Source: Paracoccus aerodenitrificans
Lineage (GTDB): Bacteria > Pseudomonadota > Alphaproteobacteria > Rhodobacterales > Rhodobacteraceae
Direction of reading: 5' to 3'
DNA length: 64,000 nt
Assembly: GCF_027913215.1 (NCBI RefSeq)
Contig: NZ_CP115784.1
Location: 1,302,001 to 1,366,000 of the forward strand
The notes beneath the pieces are model-generated. The model made no database searches, was not told the origin of the DNA, and saw only the letters and a list, made by a program, of their open reading frames with translations. The stretch's first letter is position 1; each line of letters starts with the position of its first letter. Position numbers and translations under genes: made by a program. Shown piece by piece: positions 1 to 10,614 of this stretch.

Positions 1-1
1 C

Positions 2-943
2 ACCGGAGAGGTGGTCAGCGCCGAGGATCTGGGCGGCGGCGATGTCCATACCCGCCTGTCGGGCGTGGCCGATTATCTGGCCGAGGATGACGCCCATGCG
101 CTTGCCCAGGCCCGCCGCGCGATCAGCCATCTGAACCGGCGCATGCCCGAAACCGTGGTCTGGGACAGCCCCGAGGCGCCTGCCTATGACCCCGAGGAGA
201 TCCTCGGCGTGGTGCCGGGCGATCTGCGCACCCCTTACGATATCCGCGAGGTGATTGCGCGGGTCGTGGACGGCTCGCGTTTCGATGAGTTCAAGGTAAG
301 GTTCGGCGAAACCCTTGTCACTGGATTCGCCCATATCGAGGGCTGCCCGGTCGGGATCATCGCCAATAACGGCGTGCTGTTTTCCGAAGCCGCCCAGAAA
401 GGGACGCATTTCGTCGAACTCTGTTCGCAGCGCGGCACGCCTCTGATTTTCCTGCAGAACATCACCGGCTTCATGGTCGGTCGGAAATACGAAAACGAAG
501 GCATCGCCCGGCATGGGGCCAAGATGGTGACGGCGGTGGCGACGACCAATGTGCCGAAAATCACCATGCTGGTGGGCGGCAGTTTCGGGGCGGGCAATTA
601 CGGCATGTCGGGCCGCGCCTATTCGCCGCGCTTTCTGTGGACATGGCCGAACAGCCGGATCAGCGTCATGGGCGGCGAGCAGGCGGCAGGTGTGCTGGCC
701 ACCGTCCGCCGCGACGGGATTGAGCGCAAGGGCGGCACATGGTCCGCCGAGGAAGAGGCCGAATTCAAGCGCCCCACGATTGAGATGTTCGAACGGCAGA
801 GCCACCCGCTTTATGCCTCGGCACGGCTCTGGGATGACGGGATCATCGACCCGCGCAAGACCCGCGACGTGCTGTCCCTGTCGCTGCGCGCCAGCCTGAA
901 CGCGCCGATTGCGCCGACGCGCTTCGGCGTCTTCCGGATGTGA
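2..943 (+). CDS. mccB: Methylcrotonoyl-CoA carboxylase beta subunit, C-terminal part
   Basis: Carboxyltransferase subunit of 3-methylcrotonoyl-CoA carboxylase, which carboxylates 3-methylcrotonyl-CoA to 3-methylglutaconyl-CoA in leucine breakdown. The gene enters from the left edge, so only about 313 residues are visible; an internal GTG at 11 is not its real start. The visible part has the carboxyltransferase segments expected of the family: the [12 protein letters not shown] region, the [13 protein letters not shown] stretch and the glycine-rich [11 protein letters not shown] acyl-CoA/oxyanion region near the C-terminus. The partner biotin subunit mccA lies downstream, separated by an ASCH gene and a macrodomain gene. 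Geranyl- or propionyl-CoA carboxylases are related, but HMG-CoA lyase and a methylglutaconyl-CoA hydratase-like gene in the same run favour MCC. Confidence 0.93.
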   Translation, partial: TGEVVSAEDLGGGDVHTRLSGVADYLAEDDAHALAQARRAISHLNRRMPETVVWDSPEAPAYDPEEILGVVPGDLRTPYDIREVIARVVDGSRFDEFKVRFGETLVTGFAHIEGCPVGIIANNGVLFSEAAQKGTHFVELCSQRGTPLIFLQNITGFMVGRKYENEGIARHGAKMVTAVATTNVPKITMLVGGSFGAGNYGMSGRAYSPRFLWTWPNSRISVMGGEQAAGVLATVRRDGIERKGGTWSAEEEAEFKRPTIEMFERQSHPLYASARLWDDGIIDPRKTRDVLSLSLRASLNAPIAPTRFGVFRM

Positions 944-961
944 GTGTGGCGATGGTGGATG

Positions 962-992
962 CCTCCGGCGGGGATATTTCAACCAGGATGAA
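962..992 (+). repeat. Short intergenic repeat, copy A (GGGGATATTT type)
   Basis: A stretch reading CCTCCGGCGGGGATATTT followed by a GATGAA tail lies between mccB and the ASCH gene. A related element occurs in inverted orientation after the macrodomain gene (1861-1887) and again inside the GTA cluster (12595-12616). From memory, similar CTCCGGCGGG-ATATTT elements recur between genes in Rhodobacteraceae; their function is unknown to me. Confidence 0.55.
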
Positions 993-998
993 CGGGCG

Positions 999-1370
999 AT
1001 GACGGTCAGTTTCAAATTCGGAGATTCGCGCGAATTGAACAGCGCCCTGCTGGAACTGGTGCGCACTGGCGCGAAAACCGCGACCTGCGGAGCGTTGCGC
1101 GATTTCCAGAACAAGGGCGAGGCACTGCCCCGGGTGGGCCGCCGCGATGTCGCGCTTGACTGGGACGGCAATCCGGCCCTGCTGATCGAGACGGTCGAGG
1201 TGACGATACGCCGCTTCTGTGACATTCCCGAAGAATTCGCCCTTGCCGAGGGAGAGGGCGATTACGATGCATGGCGTCAGGCCCATATTGATTTCTTCAC
1301 CCGCAATGGCGGTTTCCATCCAGAGATGGATCTGGTCTGCGAACGTTTCCGGCTGGTGGAGACCTATTGA
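999..1370 (+). CDS. ASCH domain protein
   Basis: A 123-residue protein with the ASCH fold, a PUA-related domain thought to bind RNA or modified nucleotides. The hallmark G-x-K-x-x-T motif is visible as GAKTAT at residues 24-29. The C-terminal half has the usual acidic and aromatic segment (EGEGDYDAW) followed by a phenylalanine-rich helix. The ATG at 999 is chosen because homology begins there; an upstream in-frame extension to 909 overlaps mccB and looks non-coding. The stop overlaps the first base of the next ATG, so the gene is probably translationally coupled to the macrodomain protein. It has no known role in leucine catabolism and looks like cargo in that operon. Confidence 0.85.
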   Translation: MTVSFKFGDSRELNSALLELVRTGAKTATCGALRDFQNKGEALPRVGRRDVALDWDGNPALLIETVEVTIRRFCDIPEEFALAEGEGDYDAWRQAHIDFFTRNGGFHPEMDLVCERFRLVETY

Positions 1371-1855
1371 TGATCAGGATTTGGCAAGGCGATATCACCA
1401 CGCTGGATATGGACGCCATCGTCGATGCGGCGAATGAAACCCTGCTTGGCGGCGGCGGTGTCGATGGCGCGATCCACTGTGCTGCCGGGCCGGGATTGCT
1501 GGAAGAATGCAGGAAACTCGGGTCCTGCCCGACAGGCGAGGCGCGGATCACCCGGGGCTACGACCTGCCCGCCCGCCATGTCATCCATACGGTCGGCCCG
1601 GTCTGGAAGGGCGGCGGCAGCGGCGAGGATGAATTGCTGGCCTCGGCCTATCACAGCAGCCTCGATCTGGCGCGTGAACATGGCCTGCGCAGCATCGCCT
1701 TCCCGGCCATCTCGACCGGCATTTACGGTTTCCCGGCAGATCGTGCCGCCCGCATCGCCATCCGGACGATCCGGGATCACGATGCCGGGCTTGATGTCAC
1801 TCTGGTTGCCTTCGACGCGGCCAGTGCCGAAACTCTGCGCAAGGCTTTGGGATGA
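1370..1855 (+). CDS. Macrodomain protein, O-acetyl-ADP-ribose deacetylase type
   Basis: A 161-residue single macrodomain of the MacroD/YmdB type, predicted to bind ADP-ribose and hydrolyse O-acetyl-ADP-ribose or ADP-ribosyl esters. Landmarks are GDIT at 7-10, AAN ending at Asn22, [10 protein letters not shown] at 27-36 with Asp32, and the [15 protein letters not shown] loop. Asn22 and Asp32 correspond to the catalytic Asn25 and Asp35 of E. coli YmdB. The residue three before Asn22 is Asp19 where YmdB has Asn. ATG 1370 overlaps the ASCH stop by one base; a TTG at 1367 is the alternative. It forms a two-gene unit with the ASCH gene inside the leucine operon. Confidence 0.9.
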   Translation: MIRIWQGDITTLDMDAIVDAANETLLGGGGVDGAIHCAAGPGLLEECRKLGSCPTGEARITRGYDLPARHVIHTVGPVWKGGGSGEDELLASAYHSSLDLAREHGLRSIAFPAISTGIYGFPADRAARIAIRTIRDHDAGLDVTLVAFDAASAETLRKALG

Positions 1856-1860
1856 GGATT

Positions 1861-1887
1861 TCTTCTTCACCCAAATACCCTGCGGCA
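1861..1887 (-). repeat. Short intergenic repeat, copy B (inverted)
   Basis: On the minus strand this reads GCAGGGTATTTGGGTGAAG plus AAGA. It matches copy C (12595-12616) at nearly every base over the GGGTATTT-N4-TGAAGAAG core, and it resembles copy A at 962-992. Copies A and B point in opposite directions and bracket the ASCH-macrodomain pair. Confidence 0.55.
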
Positions 1888-1925
1888 GTCGCCGCAAGCG
1901 CGGCCCATAGCGGAAAGGAGCCGTC

Positions 1926-3853
<1,928 letters not shown>

Positions 3854-3857
<4 letters not shown>

Positions 3858-4504
3858 TCCGTTTGCACCATATTCCGGGCTCACGATCCGACCGGATCCT
3901 GTGGCTGCTGGAAGAGCTTGGGCTGGAATACGAACTTCGCACATGGTCGCTGACGGATGGCTCGCTGCGGACCCCGGAATTTCGTGACCTATCCCCGGCG
4001 GGCCGTATCCCGGCGCTGGAAATCGACGGGCGGGCGATCTTCGAATCCGGCGCGATTGTGCAATATCTGACCGAGCGCGAGGGCAGGCTGGCACCGAAAT
4101 CCGGCGAAACCGAACGCGCGGATTTTCTGGAATGGGTCAGCTTTGCCGAGACCCAAGCCTATCAGCTTCAGGCGCTCAATATCCATCATGTGTTTTTGCG
4201 GCCCGAAGCGGCACGTTCTGTCCCGCATATGAAGCTGGATACGATGCGGCTTGCGGTGACTGCGAAGGCGCTTGAGCGGCATTTGCAGGATCGGGAATAT
4301 ATCCTGAAATCAGGGTTCTCTGCCGCAGATTGCATGTTCGGGTTTAATCTTTATGCCACGTTCCGCTTTCTGCATGAGACCGATTTCCCGAATTTCGCCG
4401 CGTATCGCGACCGGATGATGGCGCGGCCCGGCTATGCGGCGGTGAAAGCTTCGGGCGAAAACCCGCTTTACACCCGCGATTTCTATGAGCTGCCCGATGG
4501 CTGA
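3854..4504 (+). CDS. Glutathione S-transferase family protein
   Basis: A 216-residue cytosolic GST-like protein. The N-terminal thioredoxin-like domain has the cis-proline region SPAGRIPALEIDG and the glutathione-binding ESGAI motif, followed by an all-helical C-terminal domain. Its start overlaps the mccA stop (ATGA), and its own end overlaps the HMG-CoA lyase start, so it sits firmly in the leucine operon. Its job there is unknown; conjugation or isomerisation of a reactive CoA intermediate is only a guess. No catalytic Ser or Tyr can be assigned with certainty from sequence alone. Confidence 0.85.
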
Positions 4505-5360
4505 GCGGGTCGAGATCTTTGAAATGGGCCCGCGGGACGGGCTGCAGAATGAAAAGCGGCTGATCCCGGCTGCCGAAAAGATCGCGCTTATCGATCTGCT
4601 GTCGGGCGCGGGGTTCCGGCGGATCGAGGTGACCAGCTTCGTCAGCCCGAAATGGGTGCCGCAAATGGCCGATGCGGCGCAGGTCATGGCGGGGATCGGG
4701 CGCGTTGCCGGGGTCAGCTATGCGGTGCTGACGCCGAATATGAAGGGATATGAAGGCGCGAAGGCGGCCTACTCCGATGAGGTGGCGGTGTTCGCCTCGG
4801 CCTCGGAAGGGTTCAGCAAGGCCAATCTCAACGCGACGATTGATGAAAGCCTGGAGCGTTTCGCCCCGGTCATGGAGGCTGCGAAGGCGGATGGCATCAA
4901 GGTGCGCGGCTATGTCAGCGTGGTGACGGATTGTCCTTTTGACGGGCCGACTCCGCCCGGCAATGTTGCCCGCGTGGCGGCGGCGCTGTCGGCGATGGGA
5001 TGCTATGAAATCAGCCTTGGCGATACGATCGGGCAGGGGCGTCCCGAAACCATCGACGCGATGCTGACGGCGGTGCTGGACCATGTGCCCGCCGAGCGGC
5101 TGGCGGGGCATTATCACGACACTGCAGGGCGCGCGCTGGCCAATATCGATGCGAGCCTTACGCGCGGTGTCAGGGTGTTCGACGCCGCTGTCGGCGGGCT
5201 TGGCGGTTGCCCCTATGCGCCGGGCGCCAAGGGCAATGTCGCGACCGAGAAGGTGGCCGCGCATCTGGCCGCTGCGGGATATGAGACCGGGCTGGACATG
5301 GAACAGATTGCCCGCGCCGCCGATTTCGCGCGGGGATTGCGGCAGGGAGAAAGCGCATGA
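4497..5360 (+). CDS. Hydroxymethylglutaryl-CoA lyase
   Basis: Cleaves 3-hydroxy-3-methylglutaryl-CoA to acetoacetate and acetyl-CoA, the last step of leucine degradation. About 287 residues, a normal length. The N-terminus has the metal and substrate motif EMGPRDGLQNEKR. The active-site signature GGLGGCPYAPGAKGN, with the catalytic Cys, lies in the C-terminal third, and HYHDT supplies metal ligands. I chose ATG 4497 because homologues begin close to VEIFEMGPRDG; an upstream ATG at 4485 would add four residues. Known as liuE, mvaB or hmgL in relatives. It overlaps the GST before it and the crotonase after it. Confidence 0.93.
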   Translation: MAERVEIFEMGPRDGLQNEKRLIPAAEKIALIDLLSGAGFRRIEVTSFVSPKWVPQMADAAQVMAGIGRVAGVSYAVLTPNMKGYEGAKAAYSDEVAVFASASEGFSKANLNATIDESLERFAPVMEAAKADGIKVRGYVSVVTDCPFDGPTPPGNVARVAAALSAMGCYEISLGDTIGQGRPETIDAMLTAVLDHVPAERLAGHYHDTAGRALANIDASLTRGVRVFDAAVGGLGGCPYAPGAKGNVATEKVAAHLAAAGYETGLDMEQIARAADFARGLRQGESA

Positions 5361-6145
5361 GCTATGACACGATCCGGATCGAGACCGACACGCGTGGAGT
5401 CTCTGCGCTGACGCTGGCGCTGCCGGAAAAGCGCAACGCCCTGTCCGAGCGGATGCTGGAAGAACTGACCGATGCGGCGGGCGCACTGAGCGCCGATGAT
5501 GAGGTGCGCGTCGTCATCCTTGCCGCCGAGGGTCCGGCCTTTTGCGCGGGCGGCGATCTGGGCTGGATGCGGCAGCAGATCGACGCCGATGCCGCGACAC
5601 GGCGGGCCGGGGCGCGGAAGCTGGCGATGATGCTGCATGCGATGAACACCATGACGAAGCCTCTGATCGGGCGGGTGCACGGCAACGCATTCGGCGGCGG
5701 GGTCGGCATGATGTCGGTCTGCGATGTGGTCGTCGCGGTGCGCGAGGCGAAATTCGGCCTGACCGAGACAAAGCTGGGGCTGATCCCGGCCACCATCGGG
5801 CCGTATGTTCTGGCCCGGATGGGTGAGGACAAGGCGCGGCGCGTCTTCATGTCGGGCCGGATCTTCGGCGCGGAAGAGGCGGTGACGCTGAACCTTGTTG
5901 CCCGTCTGGCCGACCCCGGCGATCTGGACGCGCTGATCGCGGCAGAGGTCGCGCCGTATCTGGACTGCGCCCCCTCTGCCGTGGCCGAGGCGAAGCGGCT
6001 GACGAGGGCGCTTGGTCCCCGGATTGACGAGGCCGTGATCGACGACACGATTGACCGGCTGATCGCGGTCTGGGAGGGCGATGAGGCCCCCGAGGGCATT
6101 GCGGCGTTTTTCGACAAGCGCAAGCCTCGCTGGCAGCAAGGGTAA
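5357..6145 (+). CDS. Enoyl-CoA hydratase, probably methylglutaconyl-CoA hydratase
   Basis: A crotonase-family protein of 262 residues. The two oxyanion-hole segments are visible as CAGGDLGWM and GNAFGGGVGMMSVCD. In this operon the expected reaction is hydration of 3-methylglutaconyl-CoA to HMG-CoA (LiuC). The start overlaps the lyase stop by four bases, and the gene ends the run of overlapping genes. The 138-base gap that follows has no further member of the pathway. The exact substrate is inferred from context, since crotonase sequence alone does not fix it. Confidence 0.88.
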   Translation: MSYDTIRIETDTRGVSALTLALPEKRNALSERMLEELTDAAGALSADDEVRVVILAAEGPAFCAGGDLGWMRQQIDADAATRRAGARKLAMMLHAMNTMTKPLIGRVHGNAFGGGVGMMSVCDVVVAVREAKFGLTETKLGLIPATIGPYVLARMGEDKARRVFMSGRIFGAEEAVTLNLVARLADPGDLDALIAAEVAPYLDCAPSAVAEAKRLTRALGPRIDEAVIDDTIDRLIAVWEGDEAPEGIAAFFDKRKPRWQQG

Positions 6146-6283
6146 TCCCTGCGTTTCGGTTATGTGAACCTGACGTAAAATCTGGTTTCCGCCTGCCGGT
6201 TTCGGGATGCGCCGGGGTTGAAGTTTTCTCTGCGCGGCTTTGATTGAGTGCCGAACCCCAAAGACTGGCGCGAGAGGTCGACG

Positions 6284-7294
6284 ATGAAAGCCTTCCAGAT
6301 GACCCGCTATGGCGGGCCGCACGTGGCGGAACTGCGTGAGATCGACAAGCCCCGGCCCGGACCCGGCGAGGTCCTGCTGAGGGTTCATGCGGCGGGGCTG
6401 AACCCGGTGGATTTCAAGATCCGGCAAGGCGATCTGAAAGCGGTTCAGCGTTTTCCTTTGCCCGTGACGATGGGCAATGAACTCTCGGGCATCGTCGAAT
6501 CTGTCGGCGAGGGCATACAGGGATTTGCGCCGGGTGACCGGGTTTTCGCGCGGATGCGGAAGGACCGGATGTCGGCTTTCGCGGAATATGCGGTGGTGCC
6601 CGGCGATCTTCTGGCGCGGGTGCCGGAAGGGCTTGATCTGGTCACGGCGGCGGGCGTGCCTCTGGCCGGGCTGACGGCATTGCAGGCTCTGCGCGATGAG
6701 ATGGGGCTGGGGCCCGGAAGCCGTGTCCTGATCACCGGCGGTGCGGGCGGTGTCGGGAGTTTTGCCATCCAGATCGCAAAATGGCTGGGGGCCGAGGTCA
6801 CGACGACCGCATCCGAGCGCGGACGCGAGCTGGTCACGCGGCTTGGGGCGGATCACGTGATTGATTACACGAAAGAGCGATTTCAGGACCGGCTCAGCGA
6901 TATGGACGGCGTTTTCGATCTGCTTGGCGGGGACTCTCTGGAAGCCTCGTTCAAGGTGGTCAGGCCGGGCGGTCTGGTGATCTCGGTTGCCGGTGTTCCA
7001 GAGCCGGTGACGGCCCGCAAGGATCTTGCAGCCGGTCCGCTGCTGACGGGAATTTTCTGGCTGATTTCAAGGAAACTGCGCAAGATAGCGCGGGAACATG
7101 ATGTGCGCTATCGCTTTCTGTTCATGCATCCGAGCGGATCGGAACTGGCCGAGTTGGCCGGGCTTGTCGAAACCGGCAGGCTGATCCCGGTGATCGACCG
7201 CGTCTTTCCCTTCGCAGAGATCGGCGAGGCGATGGCCTATCTTGAAGCGGGCCGTGCGAAAGGCAAGGTCGTGGTCAGGATGGCGGAGGCCTAG
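6284..7294 (+). CDS. Zinc-independent MDR oxidoreductase (quinone oxidoreductase-like)
   Basis: A 336-residue medium-chain dehydrogenase/reductase. The N-terminal GroES-like domain includes GPGEVLLRVHAAGLNPVDFK. The Rossmann domain carries the NADPH loop GGAGGVGSFAIQ. Zinc-binding cysteines are absent, so a quinone oxidoreductase or enoyl reductase type is more likely than an alcohol dehydrogenase. ATG 6284 is preceded by a GAGAG site; the upstream in-frame ATG-less extension looks non-coding. It is a single gene between the leucine operon and fabF. The substrate cannot be told from sequence. Confidence 0.85.
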   Translation: MKAFQMTRYGGPHVAELREIDKPRPGPGEVLLRVHAAGLNPVDFKIRQGDLKAVQRFPLPVTMGNELSGIVESVGEGIQGFAPGDRVFARMRKDRMSAFAEYAVVPGDLLARVPEGLDLVTAAGVPLAGLTALQALRDEMGLGPGSRVLITGGAGGVGSFAIQIAKWLGAEVTTTASERGRELVTRLGADHVIDYTKERFQDRLSDMDGVFDLLGGDSLEASFKVVRPGGLVISVAGVPEPVTARKDLAAGPLLTGIFWLISRKLRKIAREHDVRYRFLFMHPSGSELAELAGLVETGRLIPVIDRVFPFAEIGEAMAYLEAGRAKGKVVVRMAEA

Positions 7295-7421
7295 GGCCGG
7301 ACGATACGGGGAATTCCGCCATTTGCGACGGGCGGTCCCGGTCGGTCCATCGCGACATTGCGCGTGGCGCACCTCGCGTGTATCACGGCGGAAATCGCGA
7401 GCAAATAAAGGAAAACGCAGA

Positions 7422-8684
7422 ATGCGCAGGGTTGTCATCACCGGGCTGGGAATGGTCACGCCGCTGGCCTCGGGCGTCGAAGCCACATGGGAGCGCCTGC
7501 TGGACGGGCAGTCCGGGGCCGGACCGATTACCCGGTTCGATGCCGGGAATGTGACGACGAAATATGCCTGCGAAATCCCGGTCGGCGATGGCAGCGATGG
7601 CACCTTCAACCCCGATGACTGGATGGAGCCCAAGGACCGCCGCAAGGTCGATGATTTCATCCTGTATGGCATGGCTGCCGCGACGCAGGCGGTCAGGGAT
7701 GCGGGCTGGGAAGATATTTCGGATGAAGAAAAGCTGCGCACCGGGGTCATGATCGGCTCGGGGATCGGGGGGCTGACCTCGATTGCCGAAACGGCGGTTC
7801 TGATCAAGGAGCGCGGGCCGAAGCGGGTTTCTCCGTTCTTTATTCCCGGGGCGCTGATCAATCTGGTTTCCGGGCAGGTCTCGATCCGGTTCGGGTTCAA
7901 GGGGCCGAACCATTCGGTTGTGACGGCTTGTTCGACGGGCGCTCATGCCATCGGCGACGCGGCGCGGCTGATCATGCTGGGCGATGCGGATGTGATGGTC
8001 GCGGGCGGGGCGGAATCCCCGATCAGCGAGATCGGCATTGCCGGGTTCAATGCCTGCAAGGCTCTGTCCACCAAACGTGCCGATGATCCGCAGGCCGCAA
8101 GCCGTCCCTATGATGCTGAACGCGACGGGTTCGTCATGGGTGAGGGCGCGGGCTGTGTCGTGCTGGAGGAATATGAGCACGCGAAGGCACGCGGCGCGAA
8201 GATCTATGCCGAGGTGCTGGGTTACGGGTTGTCGGGAGATGCGTATCACATCACCGCGCCCTCGGAGGATGGCGACGGGGGTTTCCGCGCCATGCAGGCG
8301 GCGCTGAAAAATGGCGGGCTGGAACCGGCCGATATCGATTATGTGAACGCACATGGCACCTCGACTATGGCAGATACAATTGAGCTGCGTGCCGTAGAGC
8401 GCCTGCTTGGGGATCATGCCGGGAAGGTCACGATGTCGTCCACGAAATCCAGCATCGGTCATTTGCTGGGCGCTGCCGGTGCGGTCGAGGCGATTTTCAG
8501 CGTGCTTGCCGTGCGCGACCAGATCGCTCCGCCGACGATCAATCTGGATAATCCCGCGGTCGAGCCGGTGCTTGACCTTGCCGCCAATGCCGCCGTGCGC
8601 CGCAAGATCGACGTGGCGCTGTCCAACAGCTTCGGATTTGGCGGGACGAATGCCTGCCTGATCGTGGGGAAGGTCCGCGACTGA
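7422..8684 (+). CDS. fabF: 3-oxoacyl-[acyl-carrier-protein] synthase II
   Basis: Condensing enzyme of type II fatty acid synthesis (KAS II), extending acyl-ACP with malonyl-ACP; 420 residues. The catalytic Cys lies in VVTACSTGAH, and the two His residues lie in NAHGTSTMADTIE and SSIGHLLGAAG. The fold starts at MRRVVITGLGMVTPL with ATG 7422 behind an AAAGGAAAA site. The stop shares one base with the mltG start, so the two are co-translated. fabF-mltG adjacency is common in proteobacteria; no acpP lies directly upstream here. Confidence 0.95.
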   Translation: MRRVVITGLGMVTPLASGVEATWERLLDGQSGAGPITRFDAGNVTTKYACEIPVGDGSDGTFNPDDWMEPKDRRKVDDFILYGMAAATQAVRDAGWEDISDEEKLRTGVMIGSGIGGLTSIAETAVLIKERGPKRVSPFFIPGALINLVSGQVSIRFGFKGPNHSVVTACSTGAHAIGDAARLIMLGDADVMVAGGAESPISEIGIAGFNACKALSTKRADDPQAASRPYDAERDGFVMGEGAGCVVLEEYEHAKARGAKIYAEVLGYGLSGDAYHITAPSEDGDGGFRAMQAALKNGGLEPADIDYVNAHGTSTMADTIELRAVERLLGDHAGKVTMSSTKSSIGHLLGAAGAVEAIFSVLAVRDQIAPPTINLDNPAVEPVLDLAANAAVRRKIDVALSNSFGFGGTNACLIVGKVRD

Positions 8685-9856
8685 TGTGGAAGAACATCGT
8701 ATCGAATTTCCTGACGCTTGCGATTGTGATCCTGATCGCGGTGGCGGGAGCGATTGCCTGGGGCCGGGCGCAATATTCCGGCGCCGGTCCCAGCCAGATC
8801 GCGCAATGTGTGCAGATTGCGCGGGGCGCCAGCCTTGCCGCCGTCAGCAAGCAGCTTGAGGGGCAGGGCGCGATCTCGAATGCCTATATTTTCCGTGCCG
8901 GGGCCGATGCGGCTGGCAAGTCACGGGAATTGAAATTCGGCTCTTATCTGGTTCAGCCCGAGGCCAGCATGGAGGATATCGTCGGTGTCATCACCGAGGG
9001 CGGTCCTTCGACCTGCGGCACCGAGGTGATCTATCGCATCGGGGTCCGGGCGGATTCGGTCGTACTGCGGGATATCAACCCGCAGACGGGCCAGTATGAA
9101 GAGCGGGTGAAATACGATCCCGCCGTCGAAACTAAGCCGCAGCCCATCGCCGATGCCGAGGATCAGCCCGATGCGCGTCTGCGCGTTGCCATCGCCGAAG
9201 GGGTGACAAGCTGGCAGATCGTCGAGGGGCTGAAGCGGGCCGATTTCATGTCGGGTGAGATCTCAGAGGTGCCCGATGAGGGATCGCTTGCCCCTGACAG
9301 CTATGAGGTCGCGCGTGGCGAGGATCGTGGCGAGTTGCTGGATCTTATGGAGGAACGTCAGGCGGCGATCCTTCAGGCAGCGTGGGATGCGCGGCTTTTC
9401 GGTCTGCCCTATGACAGCCCGGAAGAGGCTTTGATTATGGCCTCTATCGTCGAGAAGGAAACCGGCATCGCCGAGGAACGCGAGGTTGTTGCCAGCGTCT
9501 TCGTGAACCGGCTTGAGCAGGGAATGCGGCTGGAAACCGACCCGACCGTGATCTATGGCGTGACCGAGGGGCGCGGCGTTCTGGATCGCGGCCTGCGCCG
9601 GTCCGAGCTGGACACCCGCACCGACTGGAACACCTATCAGATCGACGGTCTGCCGCCGACTCCGATCGCCAATCCGGGACGTGCGGCGATTCAGGCGGCG
9701 CTGAACCCTGCGCAGACGGATTATATCTTCTTCGTTGCGGATGGCTCGGGCGGTCATGCCTTTGCGCGGACGCTGGAAGAACATAACGCCAATGTCGCCC
9801 GCTGGCGTGAAATCGAGGCAGAGCGTGCGGCGGGGCAGCCGACAACGGGCGGCTAG
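8684..9856 (+). CDS. mltG: Endolytic transglycosylase MltG (YceG family)
   Basis: A 390-residue inner-membrane lytic transglycosylase thought to cut nascent glycan strands and set their length. There is one N-terminal membrane segment (about residues 5-26). The YceG domain contains the catalytic Glu in ASIVEKETGIAEER, followed by the conserved ETDPTVIYG stretch. It overlaps fabF by one base and is followed by a strong terminator at 9882-9915, so fabF-mltG looks like a complete unit. Confidence 0.93.
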   Translation: MWKNIVSNFLTLAIVILIAVAGAIAWGRAQYSGAGPSQIAQCVQIARGASLAAVSKQLEGQGAISNAYIFRAGADAAGKSRELKFGSYLVQPEASMEDIVGVITEGGPSTCGTEVIYRIGVRADSVVLRDINPQTGQYEERVKYDPAVETKPQPIADAEDQPDARLRVAIAEGVTSWQIVEGLKRADFMSGEISEVPDEGSLAPDSYEVARGEDRGELLDLMEERQAAILQAAWDARLFGLPYDSPEEALIMASIVEKETGIAEEREVVASVFVNRLEQGMRLETDPTVIYGVTEGRGVLDRGLRRSELDTRTDWNTYQIDGLPPTPIANPGRAAIQAALNPAQTDYIFFVADGSGGHAFARTLEEHNANVARWREIEAERAAGQPTTGG

Positions 9857-9881
9857 TTTCGCGTTGCCATGCTGTTTCAGG

Positions 9882-9915
9882 AACCCCCGCCCGGAACCCG
9901 GCGCGGGGGTTTTTT
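9882..9915 (+). terminator. Intrinsic terminator after fabF-mltG
   Basis: A nine-base-pair stem, AACCCCCGC (9882-9890) with GCGGGGGTT (9903-9911), has a 12-base loop and runs into a T tract that ends at 9915. It lies 25 bases after the mltG stop. Confidence 0.85.
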
Positions 9916-9963
9916 GTTGTCCTGCAACGTCTTTGTCTGAACTTCCCATCATGGAGACATGCT

Positions 9964-10416
9964 ATGAAACTGTCGGATATGTTTTCGTCCCTTGCCCGCA
10001 GCGCCGAGGATTTCGAGAAGCGCATCGCCAAATGGCAGGAAGATATGCGCGAGAAGAATAACGATCTGGAAGAAAGTGCCCGGAAATGGCGCGAATCCGC
10101 CGAGCAGCGTCAGGCAGAGCTGAACAAGCAGATTCAGGGCTATTTCGACGAAGCCAGCACCGAGGTCAAAGCCCAGTGGCAGCAGGCCAAGACAGACTGG
10201 GATAAGGCCGTTGCCGATACCCGCGCCAAGGGCGAGGAGATGCGGCAGAAGGCGCAGGCCATGCAGGCCGAGGAAACTGCCGATTGGTACGAGGCCTATG
10301 CCGCCAATATGGTCGCCTATGCGCAGCAGGTGCAGGATGAGGCCAGCAACGCCGTGGCCGCCGCGACCGAGGCGCGTGCCAAGGCGGATGGAAAAGGCGC
10401 GTTGGATAAGGCCTGA
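9964..10416 (+). CDS. Coiled-coil hypothetical protein
   Basis: A 150-residue soluble protein rich in Ala, Glu, Gln and Lys. Heptad-like, strongly charged helices run over most of its length (EKRIAKWQEDMREKN and similar), and there are no membrane segments or cysteines. A GGAG site precedes ATG 9964. It is a single-gene unit between two intrinsic terminators. The composition recalls phasin-like or cell-envelope coiled-coil proteins, but I do not recognise a named family and give no function. Confidence 0.75.
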   Translation: MKLSDMFSSLARSAEDFEKRIAKWQEDMREKNNDLEESARKWRESAEQRQAELNKQIQGYFDEASTEVKAQWQQAKTDWDKAVADTRAKGEEMRQKAQAMQAEETADWYEAYAANMVAYAQQVQDEASNAVAAATEARAKADGKGALDKA

Positions 10417-10441
10417 AGCGCATAGGGTCCGAATTCTGGGG

Positions 10442-10469
10442 GGCGGTGGCTTTGGCTGCCGCCTTTTTT
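10442..10469 (+). terminator. Intrinsic terminator before the GTA region
   Basis: A 22-base hairpin (10442-10463; nine pairs including two G-U, loop TTTG) is followed by six T. It ends transcription of the coiled-coil gene and insulates the GTA promoter region. Confidence 0.85.
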
Positions 10470-10594
10470 CGTGCCGCATGGCGGTTTGATTCTGTCGTTT
10501 TCAGGGAGCTTCGCCGGGGTGTTGCGCGGCTGCGCCCGGATGGTGTTGCGCAGCGTTCCGGCCTTTTATCCTTGCGTGAAAGTCGGTTAACGGA

Positions 10595-10611
10595 CACAAT
10601 TAATAATTGTG
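10595..10611. promoter_or_regulatory. 17-bp palindrome upstream of the GTA promoter
   Basis: CACAATTAATAATTGTG is a perfect inverted repeat (8-base arms, one central base) in otherwise GC-rich DNA. It ends four bases before a good -35 box, and its centre is near -47 from the predicted start. That position suits an activator such as the GTA activator GafA, or a global regulator. A TTAAC at 10587 recalls a CtrA half-site, but the spacing to the next TTAA is 9, not 7. Confidence 0.6.
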
Positions 10612-10614
10612 CGA

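Noticed and set aside
5213..6856. 547-residue minus-strand frame
   Set aside because: It crosses the lyase, crotonase and MDR genes on the other strand and shows no motif.
10587..10603. Possible CtrA box (TTAA...TTAA) upstream of the GTA promoter
   Set aside because: The two TTAA half-sites are nine bases apart, while the CtrA consensus has seven. The second lies inside the 17-bp palindrome, which explains it better.
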